46,987 nt of DNA. It comes from Bacteroidota bacterium. GTDB lineage: Bacteria > Bacteroidota > Bacteroidia > Chitinophagales > Chitinophagaceae. Below, piece after piece: positions 32,557-41,534 of this stretch. A program made the translations under genes and the position numbers. The notes beneath the pieces are model-generated. The model saw nothing but the letters and a program-made list of their open reading frames with translations. It searched no databases and was not told the origin of the DNA. The stretch covers positions 1 through 46,987 of the forward strand of contig JAKQEA010000187.1 in the NCBI GenBank assembly GCA_029558715.1, written 5' to 3'. Each line of letters begins with the position of its first letter. The first letter of the stretch is position 1.

Positions 32557-32593
32557 AAAAACCCTGCCTGGTTCAGATACAGGCAGGGTTTTA
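32557..32593. terminator. Terminator downstream of typA
   Basis: AAAACCCTGCCTG (32558-32570) pairs with CAGGCAGGGTTTT (32580-32592) around a 9-base loop. It lies 15 bases past the typA stop and has A and T runs on both sides, so it can act in either direction. Confidence 0.85.
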
Positions 32594-32607
32594 TAACTAA
32601 TTCTGTC

Positions 32608-34419
32608 TTATACCGCTTCTGCTTCCATTTTTTTCTGCACTTTTTTCCTTTCCTCTTCATTCAGTATAACTTTCCGCATACGAATGAAGTTTGGCGTTAC
32701 CTCAATACATTCATCCTGCTGGATATATTCCATACATTCTTCCAGTGTCATCTGTGTTTTTGGTGCGATGCGGGTAGCATCATCACTGCCGCTGGCGCGG
32801 TGGTTGGTAAGTTTTTTGCCCTCCGTTGCATTTACTACAAGATCACCGGGTTTGATATTTTCTGCAATGATCTGCCCGGCATACACATCTTCTCCGGGAT
32901 CTACAAAAAAGGTTCCCCTGTCCTGCAGCTTATCTATTGAATAACCTGTTGTTTTATCCTGGAATTTAGAAATAAGTACACCATTGTTCCTTCCGGGGAT
33001 TGGACCTTTCCATGGTTTATAATCATGAAAACGATGCGCCATTACAGCCTCACCGGTAGTAGCAGTCAGCATCTGTGTACGCAAGCCGATCAATCCTCTT
33101 GATGGAATTTCAAATTCGAGGTGCTGCATCTCTCCTTTCGTTTCCATTATATGCAGTTCGCCTTTTCTTCTTGTCACCAGGTCAATTACTTTACTGGCGA
33201 ATTCCTGTGGTACATCCACCACCAGGTTTTCATAAGGTTCGCATTTTACACCATTGATCTCTTTCACAATAACCTGGGGCTGACCAACTGTTAGTTCATA
33301 TCCTTCCCTGCGCATCGTTTCGATCAATATTCCCAGGTGAAGGATACCACGGCCATAAACCATCAGGCTGTCGCCATCCTGGCTATCCTCTACTTTTAAA
33401 GCAAGGTTCTTTTCAGTTTCTTTCATCAGCCTGTCACGCAAATGCCTGGAGGTAACAAATTTTCCGTCCTTACCAAAAAATGGTGAGTTATTAACGGAAA
33501 ACAACATATTCATAGTTGGTTCATCAACGCTGATAACAGGTAACGCTTCCGGGTTTTCTGCATCGGAAATGGTATCGCCGATATTAAAATCTTCAATCCC
33601 CACAACGGCGCAAAGATCACCGGCAACTACTTCCGTAACTTTCTTCTTACCCATTCCTTCAAACACATAGAGCTCTTTTACTTTTGTTTTCCTGATCGTA
33701 CCATCAGCCTGCATCAGTACCACATTTTGTCCTTCCTTTAGTACACCGCGGCTTACTTTTCCTACGGCAATACGACCAAGGAATGAAGAATAATCCAATG
33801 AAGTGATCTGCATTTGCACAGGCCCTTCATTCACTTTTGGCGGAGGTACATGCTTCAGAATACCATCCAGCAGCGGATTAATATTATCTATCTGCTCTAA
33901 TGAATCATTGAACCAGCCGTTCTTTCCGCTCCCATAATAAGTAGCGAAATGAAGTTGCTCTTCTGTTGCATCCAGGTTAAAGAATAATTCAAAAACTGCA
34001 TCATGCACTTCATCCGGACGACAGTTAGGTTTATCTACCTTATTTATAACAACAATCGGATGAAGGTTGAGGTGCAATGCTTTCTGCAGCACAAATCTTG
34101 TTTGTGGCATCGGCCCTTCAAAAGCATCAACCAGCAGAATAACACCGTCGGCCATTTTCAATACCCTTTCCACCTCACCGCCAAAGTCGGCGTGCCCGGG
34201 AGTATCGATTACATTGATCTTTACACCCTTGTACACCACCGCAGCATTTTTACTGAAAATAGTAATGCCCCGTTCCCTTTCCAGGTCGTTGCTGTCCATG
34301 ATCAATTCACCCGTTTCCTGGTTATCCCGGAATACCTTGGTGGCATGTAAAATCTTGTCAACCAATGTAGTTTTCCCGTGATCAACGTGGGCTATAATGG
34401 CGATGTTTCTTATTTCCAT
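32608..34419 (-). CDS. typA: Translational GTPase TypA (BipA)
   Basis: A 603-residue ribosome-associated GTPase of the EF-G-like family, involved in ribosome assembly and stress or low-temperature growth. The G1 loop AHVDHGKTT is at residues 10-18, followed by DTPGHADFGGEVERV (G3) and VINKVDKPNCRP (G4). Domains II and III and the TypA-specific C-terminal domain (DVYAGQIIAENIKPGDLVVN, then RASGSDDATRIAPKTQMTLEE) are complete. Length and start are normal. It has a well-formed promoter (34442-34472) and a strong terminator, so it is probably a single-gene unit. Confidence 0.97.
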   Translation of the reverse strand: MEIRNIAIIAHVDHGKTTLVDKILHATKVFRDNQETGELIMDSNDLERERGITIFSKNAAVVYKGVKINVIDTPGHADFGGEVERVLKMADGVILLVDAFEGPMPQTRFVLQKALHLNLHPIVVINKVDKPNCRPDEVHDAVFELFFNLDATEEQLHFATYYGSGKNGWFNDSLEQIDNINPLLDGILKHVPPPKVNEGPVQMQITSLDYSSFLGRIAVGKVSRGVLKEGQNVVLMQADGTIRKTKVKELYVFEGMGKKKVTEVVAGDLCAVVGIEDFNIGDTISDAENPEALPVISVDEPTMNMLFSVNNSPFFGKDGKFVTSRHLRDRLMKETEKNLALKVEDSQDGDSLMVYGRGILHLGILIETMRREGYELTVGQPQVIVKEINGVKCEPYENLVVDVPQEFASKVIDLVTRRKGELHIMETKGEMQHLEFEIPSRGLIGLRTQMLTATTGEAVMAHRFHDYKPWKGPIPGRNNGVLISKFQDKTTGYSIDKLQDRGTFFVDPGEDVYAGQIIAENIKPGDLVVNATEGKKLTNHRASGSDDATRIAPKTQMTLEECMEYIQQDECIEVTPNFIRMRKVILNEEERKKVQKKMEAEAV

Positions 34420-34441
34420 ATTTTATTTTTCAAACGAGCGG

Positions 34442-34472
34442 CAAAGGTACGCCAATTAAACGGGGGGAGCAA
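34442..34472 (-). promoter_or_regulatory. typA: Bacteroidota-type promoter of typA
   Basis: On the minus strand, TTG (34472-34470) is followed after 20 bases by TACCTTTG (34449-34442). Both match the TTG-N(17-23)-TAnnTTTG consensus. The start codon lies 22 bases after the -7 box. Confidence 0.75.
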
Positions 34473-34546
34473 ACGAAACAGGCATTTAATAGAGGCTTAA
34501 CCTGTTTTAAACAGAGAATTAATGTAGTTTTAAGGAAATAGTTTTC

Positions 34547-35539
34547 ATGAAATTCCTCAAATGGCTAGGTATCATCCTGTTGATACTGATCGTTGTTTAT
34601 TTTTTAGGCCCCCGTCCTTCCACGCCAAAATATACAAACAACCTGCCTGCCCTGCCAGTTGAACCGCCTGCATTAGAGCAGTTTATTCAAACAAATGAAG
34701 CCCGGCATAAACTGAAGCCTGATAATGAAGCAAGGATCATCTGGTATAATGATTCGGTAAAACAAAAAACGGAATATGCAGTGGTTTACCTGCATGGTTT
34801 CTCGGCCAGCCAGGAAGAAGGCGACCCTGTGCATTATGATTTTGCCCAAAAATTCGGATGTAACCTTTACCTAAGTCGTTTAGATGCACATGGCATAGAT
34901 ACCACAGAACCGCTCGGCAATTTTACTGCTGAAGGCATTTGGAATTCAGCTAAAGAGGCTTATGCAATCGGCAAGCAGTTAGGAAAAAAAGTAATCCTGA
35001 TGTCCACCTCAACAGGGGGTACATTAGCATTAAAATTAGCTGCGGAATTTCCCGAAATAGCAGGATTGATCCTTTTATCACCCAATATTGCCATTAATGA
35101 TCCTAATGCATGGTTATTGAATAATCACTGGGGATTACAAATTGCACATTTGGTTACAGGCAAACACAGGACCGTTGAAGATACGACTGCTATATATGCT
35201 CAGTATTGGAATAACCGGTATGTTACCAAATCGCTGGTACAACTGGAAGAACTGATCGAGAGCACTATGAAAGCATCTGTTTTTGAAAAAGTGACACAAC
35301 CAACTCTGTTGTTGTATTATTACAAAGATGAAGAACACCAGGACCCGGTGGTAAAAGTAGCTGCTATGAAAAGAATGTTCAAGCAATTAGGTACTACGGA
35401 AAATTTGAAGAGGCAAGTGGCAGTACCGAATGCCGGCGACCATGTGATAGGGTCTTATGTAAAATCAAAAGATGTGGAAACCGTACAGGCAGAGTGTGAG
35501 AAGTTTGCTATGGAGATACTGAAAATTAAAGATCCTTGA
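34547..35539 (+). CDS. Alpha/beta hydrolase
   Basis: A 330-residue hydrolase with an N-terminal membrane anchor or signal (about 5-21, WLGIILLILIVVYFLG). The oxyanion-hole strand VVYLHGFSASQEEGDP, the nucleophile elbow MSTSTGGT (Ser in the S-x-S-x-G context, near residue 154; the first Gly of G-x-S-x-G is replaced) and the C-terminal NAGDHVIGSY with a likely catalytic His near 299 are visible. Lipase or esterase chemistry on a small ester is likely. The last 63 codons (35343-35530) are almost identical to a stand-alone copy at 38073-38269, so its 3' end was duplicated when the two genes that follow were inserted. Confidence 0.85.
   Translation: MKFLKWLGIILLILIVVYFLGPRPSTPKYTNNLPALPVEPPALEQFIQTNEARHKLKPDNEARIIWYNDSVKQKTEYAVVYLHGFSASQEEGDPVHYDFAQKFGCNLYLSRLDAHGIDTTEPLGNFTAEGIWNSAKEAYAIGKQLGKKVILMSTSTGGTLALKLAAEFPEIAGLILLSPNIAINDPNAWLLNNHWGLQIAHLVTGKHRTVEDTTAIYAQYWNNRYVTKSLVQLEELIESTMKASVFEKVTQPTLLLYYYKDEEHQDPVVKVAAMKRMFKQLGTTENLKRQVAVPNAGDHVIGSYVKSKDVETVQAECEKFAMEILKIKDP
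35343..35530 (+). repeat. Duplicated hydrolase 3' end, left copy
   Basis: Bases 35351-35490 (140 bases) are identical to 38081-38220. Similarity extends 8 bases to the left and about 40 bases to the right. The right flank differs mostly at third codon positions (GCA/GCC, GAG/GAA, GCT/GCA), like two diverged alleles of one gene. Confidence 0.9.
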
Positions 35540-35631
35540 AATTTTCCCAAGTATTTTTTCTAATAAAAAACAATAAAACACTAATATTATTGTTTAATAA
35601 AAACTTACTTTCATTGAAGTAATTTATCCTG

Positions 35632-36117
35632 ATGAAAAAACAGTTATTAATAATTTTAGTAGGCCTATTTTTTTTTAGTGCATGCAAAAAAGAAAAAACA
35701 GATAAACCGTATGTTCCAATAACCCGCTGTGCGGATATGACACGGAATATGGATACTATCAATATGTATATACAGGGTAATTGGGAGTGGGTGGAGGAAT
35801 ATAGAGTGACAAGGACTTTTCAGGGATGGGTTACTCCTAATACTCCCGGAGAGAATCACTTGAGTTTAAAATTATATGGGGATACCTTGCAATTTTTTAC
35901 AAACAACAGGCCGGATTCTTTGTATAACTTTCGCATCCGTCTTTTATCCGATTTAACCAATTACCCAGGTGATTCATTACCCATAATTTATTATACTAGT
36001 TTTTATACTGGTATGGGTGGGGGCGTTATTCCAATAAAAATATGTAAGAACCAGTTGCTAATGCAGCACCAGTATGTTTCAAGTATAATAGGTGAAAGGT
36101 TATGGATAAGAAAATAG
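35632..36117 (+). CDS. Small lipoprotein in inserted cassette
   Basis: A 161-residue lipoprotein with signal MKKQLLIILVGLFFFSAC (lipobox F-S-A-C, Cys18) and the KKEK start common in Bacteroidota lipoproteins. The mature part has WEWVEEYRVTRTFQGWVTPN and NHLSLKLYGDTLQFF, resembling the lipocalin-like small lipoproteins of the phylum, with a predicted beta barrel. No precise family is recognised. Together with the metalloprotease gene it lies between two copies of the hydrolase 3' end and was probably acquired as a unit. The local sequence is visibly richer in A and T than its neighbours. Confidence 0.6.
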   Translation: MKKQLLIILVGLFFFSACKKEKTDKPYVPITRCADMTRNMDTINMYIQGNWEWVEEYRVTRTFQGWVTPNTPGENHLSLKLYGDTLQFFTNNRPDSLYNFRIRLLSDLTNYPGDSLPIIYYTSFYTGMGGGVIPIKICKNQLLMQHQYVSSIIGERLWIRK

Positions 36118-36184
36118 CAGAAAAAGATTAGAATTCATAAGTTGATATCCGCACACTATTGAAGTAAGCAATTTTGATCTGTAT

Positions 36185-36212
36185 CATAATATTGTAAAAA
36201 AATAATATTATG
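36185..36212 (+). repeat. Inverted repeat covering the metalloprotease start codon
   Basis: CATAATATT (36185-36193) pairs with AATATTATG (36204-36212), whose last three bases are the start codon. A hairpin would hide the start, but it contains only A-T pairs apart from one G-C, so its stability is doubtful. Confidence 0.35.
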
Positions 36213-38018
36213 AATAAGTTTTTTGTATTTACAGTTTTGCTTATTGTATCTAAAAGTTTCTCACAAGACTTTACAAACAGATGTGGAACTATTGCAGACA
36301 TGAATTTAATTCAGACGAATGCCCTAAACGTTTATCAGAGTTATCTTGATATAGAAGCTTTCACAGCCAATTATATTACAAATCAAACACAAACTAATAA
36401 CAGGCTAATTAATGGTGCAGGCCTGATTGTAATACCTGTTGTGATACATGTTTTGCACAATGGCGAAGCTGAGGGAACAGGTCTAAATATTAGTTTAGCG
36501 ACTATTCAATCGCAACTTGATGTATTAAATGAAGATTTTAGACGCCTAAATCCCGATGCTATTAATACTCCTTCTACTTTTCAAGGGATAGCCAGCGATT
36601 TTGGTATCGAATTTAAGCTTGCTTGTATAGATCCAAATGGAAATGTTACAAATGGGGTGGTTAGAAAACAAGTCAGTGCGTCACAATACAATATCAGTGT
36701 AAGGACTGATGGAAGTTATGATGACGATGCAATAGGTATTAAAAAAAGTAGTACAGGTGATGCAGCATGGCCAACAGATCATTATTTAAACATATGGGTA
36801 TGTAAATTGGGTAATGGGACTGCTGGTTATGGGACTTTTCCATTTCATTATTCAACCTATCCTCAGTTTGATGGCATTGTTATTGACAAAGGTGCATTTG
36901 GTAGAAATGGTGGAACAGCATCAGGTTTTGATAAAGGCAGAACAGCCACTCATGAAATTGGCCATTGGCTTAATTTATCACATTTATGGGGTAACACAAT
37001 TAGCCCACAGTTTAATTTTGATTGCTTTAGCGATGATTTGGTAGGCGATACTCCGCAACAAAAAACTTATAACTCTGGCTGTCCCTCCTTTCCGGAAACC
37101 CTTCGTAAATGTAATAGTGCCGACCCGAGTTCTATGTTTATGAACTATATGGATTACACAAACGACCAATGCTATAACCTTTTCACTAACGGTCAACGAC
37201 TAAGAGCAAGAGCATTGTTTGCAACTGGTGGTCCAAGAGCAGCATTTCTAAATAATTATTTTCAAATACAACCGCCAGCAAAGGTCTCTTGCAATGGAAG
37301 TGTTATAAAATTGTTTAATCCTACTTGTGCTACACCTACCTGGTCAATTGTTTCAGGTAATGCAACTATTGTAAGCGGTCAAAACACAAATAGCATAACA
37401 GTTTCAACCCCTTCCCCCGGTTCATTTGTTTTAAGGGCTACTGGCGGCAATTATATTGAGGATAAAACAATAGATGTTGTACCCTTTACAAGCTCAGATT
37501 ATGCTCTTGTTGGCAATAATGGGTCTATGTATTGGTGTCCTAATCAAACCACTTCATTTAGCGTTTCGGGGCTAGGTGCAACAAATTATAATTGGTCGCT
37601 TCCTACTGCATGGACAATGATTAACAATGGGGGTAGCTATGTAGTAGTAAGGGCCCCATCCAGTACTTACCCTCCAACTGGAACACTTTCTGTTAGTGTT
37701 ACAGAGCCTTGCGGTACACTTATCACTATAAACAAGTTTCTTGCCTATAGCAGTAGTGCTTGTTCACCGAATATTCCTTATAACCTATATCCTAGCCCGG
37801 CATCTTCATATGTTAATATTGAAGTAACTAACTCTCAAACAAATATTGCAGCAGTTCAAATAACAGATATGTATGGAAACATATTGATTAATAATCAATA
37901 TTCGGGCAATTATACTGGAGTACAAATTGGTGTATATGCATTACAAAATGGCCCTAAAATAGCTAAAATATATAGTGGGACTCAATGGTATTCAATTCAA
38001 TTCACAGTGACACATTAA
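36210..38018 (+). CDS. Secreted M43-family zinc metalloprotease with T9SS sorting domain
   Basis: A 602-residue secreted protease. The signal peptide (about 1-19) ends VSKSFSQ. A propeptide (about 20-70) precedes the catalytic domain. The zinc motif is HEIGHWLNLSHLWG (His248, Glu249, His252, His258), and the Met-turn MNYMDYTNDQCYN fits the pappalysin (M43) group. Residues about 355-515 form PKD/Ig-like beta domains, and the C-terminal 75 residues (YNLYPSPASSYVNIEV onward) are a type IX sorting domain. It should act outside the cell on proteins. It is the larger gene of the cassette flanked by duplicated hydrolase ends and is AT-rich. Confidence 0.88.
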   Translation: MNKFFVFTVLLIVSKSFSQDFTNRCGTIADMNLIQTNALNVYQSYLDIEAFTANYITNQTQTNNRLINGAGLIVIPVVIHVLHNGEAEGTGLNISLATIQSQLDVLNEDFRRLNPDAINTPSTFQGIASDFGIEFKLACIDPNGNVTNGVVRKQVSASQYNISVRTDGSYDDDAIGIKKSSTGDAAWPTDHYLNIWVCKLGNGTAGYGTFPFHYSTYPQFDGIVIDKGAFGRNGGTASGFDKGRTATHEIGHWLNLSHLWGNTISPQFNFDCFSDDLVGDTPQQKTYNSGCPSFPETLRKCNSADPSSMFMNYMDYTNDQCYNLFTNGQRLRARALFATGGPRAAFLNNYFQIQPPAKVSCNGSVIKLFNPTCATPTWSIVSGNATIVSGQNTNSITVSTPSPGSFVLRATGGNYIEDKTIDVVPFTSSDYALVGNNGSMYWCPNQTTSFSVSGLGATNYNWSLPTAWTMINNGGSYVVVRAPSSTYPPTGTLSVSVTEPCGTLITINKFLAYSSSACSPNIPYNLYPSPASSYVNIEVTNSQTNIAAVQITDMYGNILINNQYSGNYTGVQIGVYALQNGPKIAKIYSGTQWYSIQFTVTH

Positions 38019-38072
38019 AGTAATTTTAATAGCACTACATAGTGAAACAACGGTATTTCTCCAATTTATTTT

Positions 38073-38269
38073 ACCCTGTAGTAAAAGTAGCTGCTATGAA
38101 AAGAATGTTCAAGCAATTAGGTACTACGGAAAATTTGAAGAGGCAAGTGGCAGTACCGAATGCCGGCGACCATGTGATAGGGTCTTATGTAAAATCAAAA
38201 GATGTGGAAACCGTACAGGCCGAATGTGAAAAGTTTGCAATGGAAATACTCAGGATGAACCAGAAATAA
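38073..38269 (+). pseudogene. Duplicated 3' fragment of the alpha/beta hydrolase gene
   Basis: A right copy of the last 65 codons of the hydrolase at 34547-35539, with the frame intact and its own stop (38267-38269). It lacks the rest of the gene and has no start; a GTG 30 bases upstream is not meaningful. Bases 38081-38220 are identical to 35351-35490, and the last 49 bases differ mainly at synonymous positions. It probably marks the original end of the gene next to the oxidoreductase, since the native-looking ending runs directly into the following start at 38282. It is unlikely to make a functional protein. Confidence 0.85.
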
Positions 38270-38281
38270 AAAATAATTGCT

Positions 38282-39649
38282 ATGCCTACTAATTTCTCCC
38301 GTCGTGATGCATTGAAAGCAATCAGTTTCGCTGCTGCATCATTTCCTCTTTCTTCATGGGCCATGAACGAAAGAGATGAAAAAATCATTTTACCGGATAA
38401 TCCCCTGCACCAAAAATTAAAAAAGCCGGTTACCGCCATTACACTCGGAGCAGGCAGTCGTGGTAATGTGTATGGAAATTATGCAGTGCAGTATCCTGAT
38501 CAATTGGATATTGTTGGTGTGGCTGAACCTGTTCCTCTCCGTAACGAACGATATGCCAAAAAACATAGTATACCAGATGCTAACCGCTTCACAACCTGGG
38601 AAGAAGTCTTTAAGAAACCAAAGTTTGCTGATGCTATTATCATCACCACACCGGATAACCTGCACTATGGTCCTTGCATGGAGGCACTGAAGATGGGGTA
38701 TGATGTGCTGCTGGAAAAACCCATTTCCCCCAGTGAAAAAGAATGTAAAGATATTTTACGGCTGGCCAAAAAAACCGGGAGAATTGTAGCAGTTTGTCAT
38801 GTACTCCGTTATGCCCCTTACTTTATCAAATTAAGAGAACTGATGAACAGCGGCGCCATAGGGCAAGTGATCAGCGTACAGCATCTCGAACCTATTGGCC
38901 ATGTGCACATGAGTCACTCCTATGTGCGGGGTAACTGGCATAACAGTAAGCAAACCACTCCTATCATACTGGCCAAGTCATGTCATGACCTGGATATATT
39001 AAAATGGATGATCAATAAGCCTTCTGAAAAAATACAGGCCTTTGGTGATCTGAAATGGTTTAGAAAAGAAAACGCACCGGAAGGAAGCACTGAACGTTGT
39101 ACTGATGGATGCAAAATAGAAAACGAATGCCCTTATTCAGCACTGCGAATTTATCACCGCAACAGGAGCTGGTTACATGTACTGGATATGCCCGAAGACA
39201 AAGAGAAACATGCTGCACATATCCTGGAAAAATTAAAGACCACTAACTATGGCCGTTGTGTATACCGAATGGATAATGACCAGCCTGATCATTATATCTG
39301 CAATATCCAGTTTGCAGACAACATCACGGCCAGCTTTTCCATGGAAGCTTTTACTTCTTATGAGGGCCGCAGAACAAGAGTGATGGGAAGTATGGGTGAT
39401 ATTGTCGGCGACATGAATTCTTTTGTACTTACTGATTTTCGCACTGGTAAAAAGGAAGAGTGGAAAAACAGTACGGATATGCATGGCGGTGGTGACTGGC
39501 GATTGGTGGCCGACTGGATACAGGCTGTTAATCAGCAAAATCCATCTTTACTCACTTCTACCATCGATGCTTCTATTGAAAGCCATATAATGGGTTTTGC
39601 GGCGGAAGAAAGCCGGAAGGAAAATAAGGTGGTGGATATAAAGATGTAA
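38282..39649 (+). CDS. Gfo/Idh/MocA family oxidoreductase, Tat-exported
   Basis: A 455-residue NAD(P)-dependent oxidoreductase of sugar-derivative type. The Tat signal SRRDALKAISFAAASFPLSS (residues 6-25) suggests folded export to the periplasm with bound cofactor. The Rossmann segment is ITLGAGSRGNVYG, and the typical LLEKPISPS (E-K-P) follows. A catalytic-domain stretch is KSCHDLDILKWM, the usual H-D site. The C-terminal part contains a Cys-rich insert (ERCTDGCKIENECPYSAL) found in a subgroup of these proteins. The substrate is unknown; secreted members act on sugars or polyols. It was probably the original downstream neighbour of the alpha/beta hydrolase. Confidence 0.88.
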   Translation: MPTNFSRRDALKAISFAAASFPLSSWAMNERDEKIILPDNPLHQKLKKPVTAITLGAGSRGNVYGNYAVQYPDQLDIVGVAEPVPLRNERYAKKHSIPDANRFTTWEEVFKKPKFADAIIITTPDNLHYGPCMEALKMGYDVLLEKPISPSEKECKDILRLAKKTGRIVAVCHVLRYAPYFIKLRELMNSGAIGQVISVQHLEPIGHVHMSHSYVRGNWHNSKQTTPIILAKSCHDLDILKWMINKPSEKIQAFGDLKWFRKENAPEGSTERCTDGCKIENECPYSALRIYHRNRSWLHVLDMPEDKEKHAAHILEKLKTTNYGRCVYRMDNDQPDHYICNIQFADNITASFSMEAFTSYEGRRTRVMGSMGDIVGDMNSFVLTDFRTGKKEEWKNSTDMHGGGDWRLVADWIQAVNQQNPSLLTSTIDASIESHIMGFAAEESRKENKVVDIKM

Positions 39650-39701
39650 TGCTACCATTTCAACTTAAAGAAAGGGTTGAACTTACAGGCTGTGTTAAGA
39701 A

Positions 39702-40631
39702 TTATCTGTCCTGCTCAATCAATGATATTTTAGGCTTTCTGTCTGAATAAAACAATCCCCAGTGCTTCTCCGGCTCATTAAGATCTGGTGAACCTTTCCA
39801 GTTTTCATCAAACGCTTCAAAGAAAAAAGTAAGCACTTTATTTTTTTCAGACCAGTGCATTAAGTCTTCGTAATATATACACTGGTTATGCTCACTTACA
39901 TTCTCAGGATTAATACCCCTGCCATTAGAATTGGTAGCCCATCCGGCTTCGGTTATCACCACCGCCTTATCCGGGTATAAACCAGCAACTGCTCCATAAT
40001 TAGACTGGGTGTAATCAATAGCTTCATGTATATGTTTATACTCCCACACAGGATATGTATGGATAGAAATAAAGTCAACTACTTCAGCAAGGGGTTTTAG
40101 TTTGTTTAACCAGGGAACATAATTTTCGCAAAAAGTAACAGGCTGCTTAGCATGTTGCTTTACTTTTTTGGCGAACTCAACTACCCTGTTCACCGGCACA
40201 TAATTGCCCGACCAGTCAACACAGGCTTCGTTGCCCACTGAAAGCGAGAAAATGGTTTCCGGATATTCATTGGCCCACTCAATCAGCCGCTGAATTTTTT
40301 CGTCGTTCCTTTTCCGGTTAATCTCTAATTGCTTTTCTTCATACACACCACCGCCCCAGGGGCAACCAAAATTGTTCATCTCCGCTTCAATATATGCACC
40401 GAGCATTAGTTTTAAATCAAGCTGTTCATTACGGATTACGTCTATGACTGTCCAGGCATGTTCGTCACAATCATATAATCGCAGGTACTTCCAGTGCCGC
40501 TGAAGCAACAGCAAATCTTCTTTTACTTCATCATAAGAGGGATAAAGGCCGCCGGGCTTTTGCCCGTCCCTGAATCCGGAATAACAAATGGCCCTGGCGG
40601 AAGGCAATCCAAACCGTTCAAAAAAATTCAT
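39702..40631 (-). CDS. GH17-like glycoside hydrolase, cytoplasmic
   Basis: A 309-residue TIM-barrel glycosidase of the GH17 (beta-1,3-glucanase) clan. The likely acid/base Glu135 lies in SLSVGNEACVDW and the nucleophile Glu228 in VVITEAGWATN. There is no signal peptide, so it should act in the cytoplasm. It is more distant from the other two GH17 proteins of the operon and has an insertion around EAEMNNFGCPWGGGVYEEK. It lies 2 bases after the next gene upstream and is the last gene of the operon. GH17 enzymes cut or transfer beta-1,3-glucan chains with retention; the exact linkage here is unknown. Confidence 0.8.
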   Translation of the reverse strand: MNFFERFGLPSARAICYSGFRDGQKPGGLYPSYDEVKEDLLLLQRHWKYLRLYDCDEHAWTVIDVIRNEQLDLKLMLGAYIEAEMNNFGCPWGGGVYEEKQLEINRKRNDEKIQRLIEWANEYPETIFSLSVGNEACVDWSGNYVPVNRVVEFAKKVKQHAKQPVTFCENYVPWLNKLKPLAEVVDFISIHTYPVWEYKHIHEAIDYTQSNYGAVAGLYPDKAVVITEAGWATNSNGRGINPENVSEHNQCIYYEDLMHWSEKNKVLTFFFEAFDENWKGSPDLNEPEKHWGLFYSDRKPKISLIEQDR

Positions 40632-40633
40632 TG

Positions 40634-41530
40634 TCAGAATTTCAGTTTTTCATTTTTATCCCAAATGCCCCAGTAAGCACCAACAATTCCTTCTGCTCCT
40701 ACTTTCCATGATTCATCAAAAGAAGAAAAATAAAACACCGGAATATTTTCGTTTGATGACCATAACTGTGTATTGATAAAATAATCCCTCGCAGCTTTCA
40801 TGGAAGGAACAGAGCCTTTCAGACTTTCACCCATACTGGGCCAACCAGTTTCAGTAATGATTACTTCTTTACCATTTCCTGCAGCTTTTGCCTGGTAGTA
40901 CATCTGTTTCATATAGTCCAGTGAATTTTCAAAAGGACATCCTTCCCAGAACGGATAACAGTTACACAGTATCACATCACATAGTTCGGTAATACGTGGC
41001 CGGTGCGAAAATTCATAATACGCATCCACATAACCAACCGGTATATTTGGAATTTCCGCTTTTACTTTATTTATAAACTCCAGCAACTCATCCTCACTTA
41101 AATCTTTACGGTACATTACTTCATTGCCCACAGCTGCAATATCCACCAGCCCTTCTTTTGCCAGTTTGATCAAACCCGCAATTTCCCGCTGATTGATTTC
41201 ATCATCATTTCCCAACCAGGCACCAACTAATGTTTTTATGCCAAGGTCTTTTGCTACTTTGGGTATCCATTCATTTCCTTCGGTACAGGAAAATGAACGA
41301 ACCCATTTGGTATGCGGTTTTATTATTTGCATGCGGCGTCTTACCTGTGCTTCTGAAATAATATCACCCGGTTTCTGTCCTTCTTCATACAGGCTGAAGC
41401 AAAAGCCATGTACACCATTATTCAAAATTTCGGTAAACAGATCTTTTAATGCTTCTTCTGATTCGCCTGCCACATAGCTGCCTTCAGACTCGGGTCGCAG
41501 GGAAAGTATATGGTCTTTTCTGTATGACAT
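40634..41530 (-). CDS. GH17-like glycoside hydrolase, cytoplasmic
   Basis: A 298-residue GH17-type protein, full length of the catalytic domain only. The candidate acid/base Glu137 lies in IAAVGNEVMYR and the nucleophile Glu228 in VIITETGWPS. Other shared features are PHTKWVRSFSCTEGNE and CNCYPFWEGCPFENSL. It closely resembles the C-terminal domain of the upstream transporter fusion, with shared blocks throughout (for example IPVGYVDAYY), so one is a recent duplicate of the other. No signal peptide is present. It follows the fusion gene after only 4 bases, so the two are translated from one message. Confidence 0.85.
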   Translation of the reverse strand: MSYRKDHILSLRPESEGSYVAGESEEALKDLFTEILNNGVHGFCFSLYEEGQKPGDIISEAQVRRRMQIIKPHTKWVRSFSCTEGNEWIPKVAKDLGIKTLVGAWLGNDDEINQREIAGLIKLAKEGLVDIAAVGNEVMYRKDLSEDELLEFINKVKAEIPNIPVGYVDAYYEFSHRPRITELCDVILCNCYPFWEGCPFENSLDYMKQMYYQAKAAGNGKEVIITETGWPSMGESLKGSVPSMKAARDYFINTQLWSSNENIPVFYFSSFDESWKVGAEGIVGAYWGIWDKNEKLKF

Positions 41531-41534
41531 ATAA

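Noticed and set aside
34502-34514. CTGTTT-T-AAACAG near-palindrome before the alpha/beta hydrolase
   Set aside because: It is only six bases per arm in AT-rich sequence, with no second copy noticed, so it is too weak to call an operator.
35540-38072. Classical transposon or integrative element
   Set aside because: No transposase, integrase, terminal inverted repeats or short target duplication was seen. The flanking repeats are host gene ends, which fits homologous recombination better.
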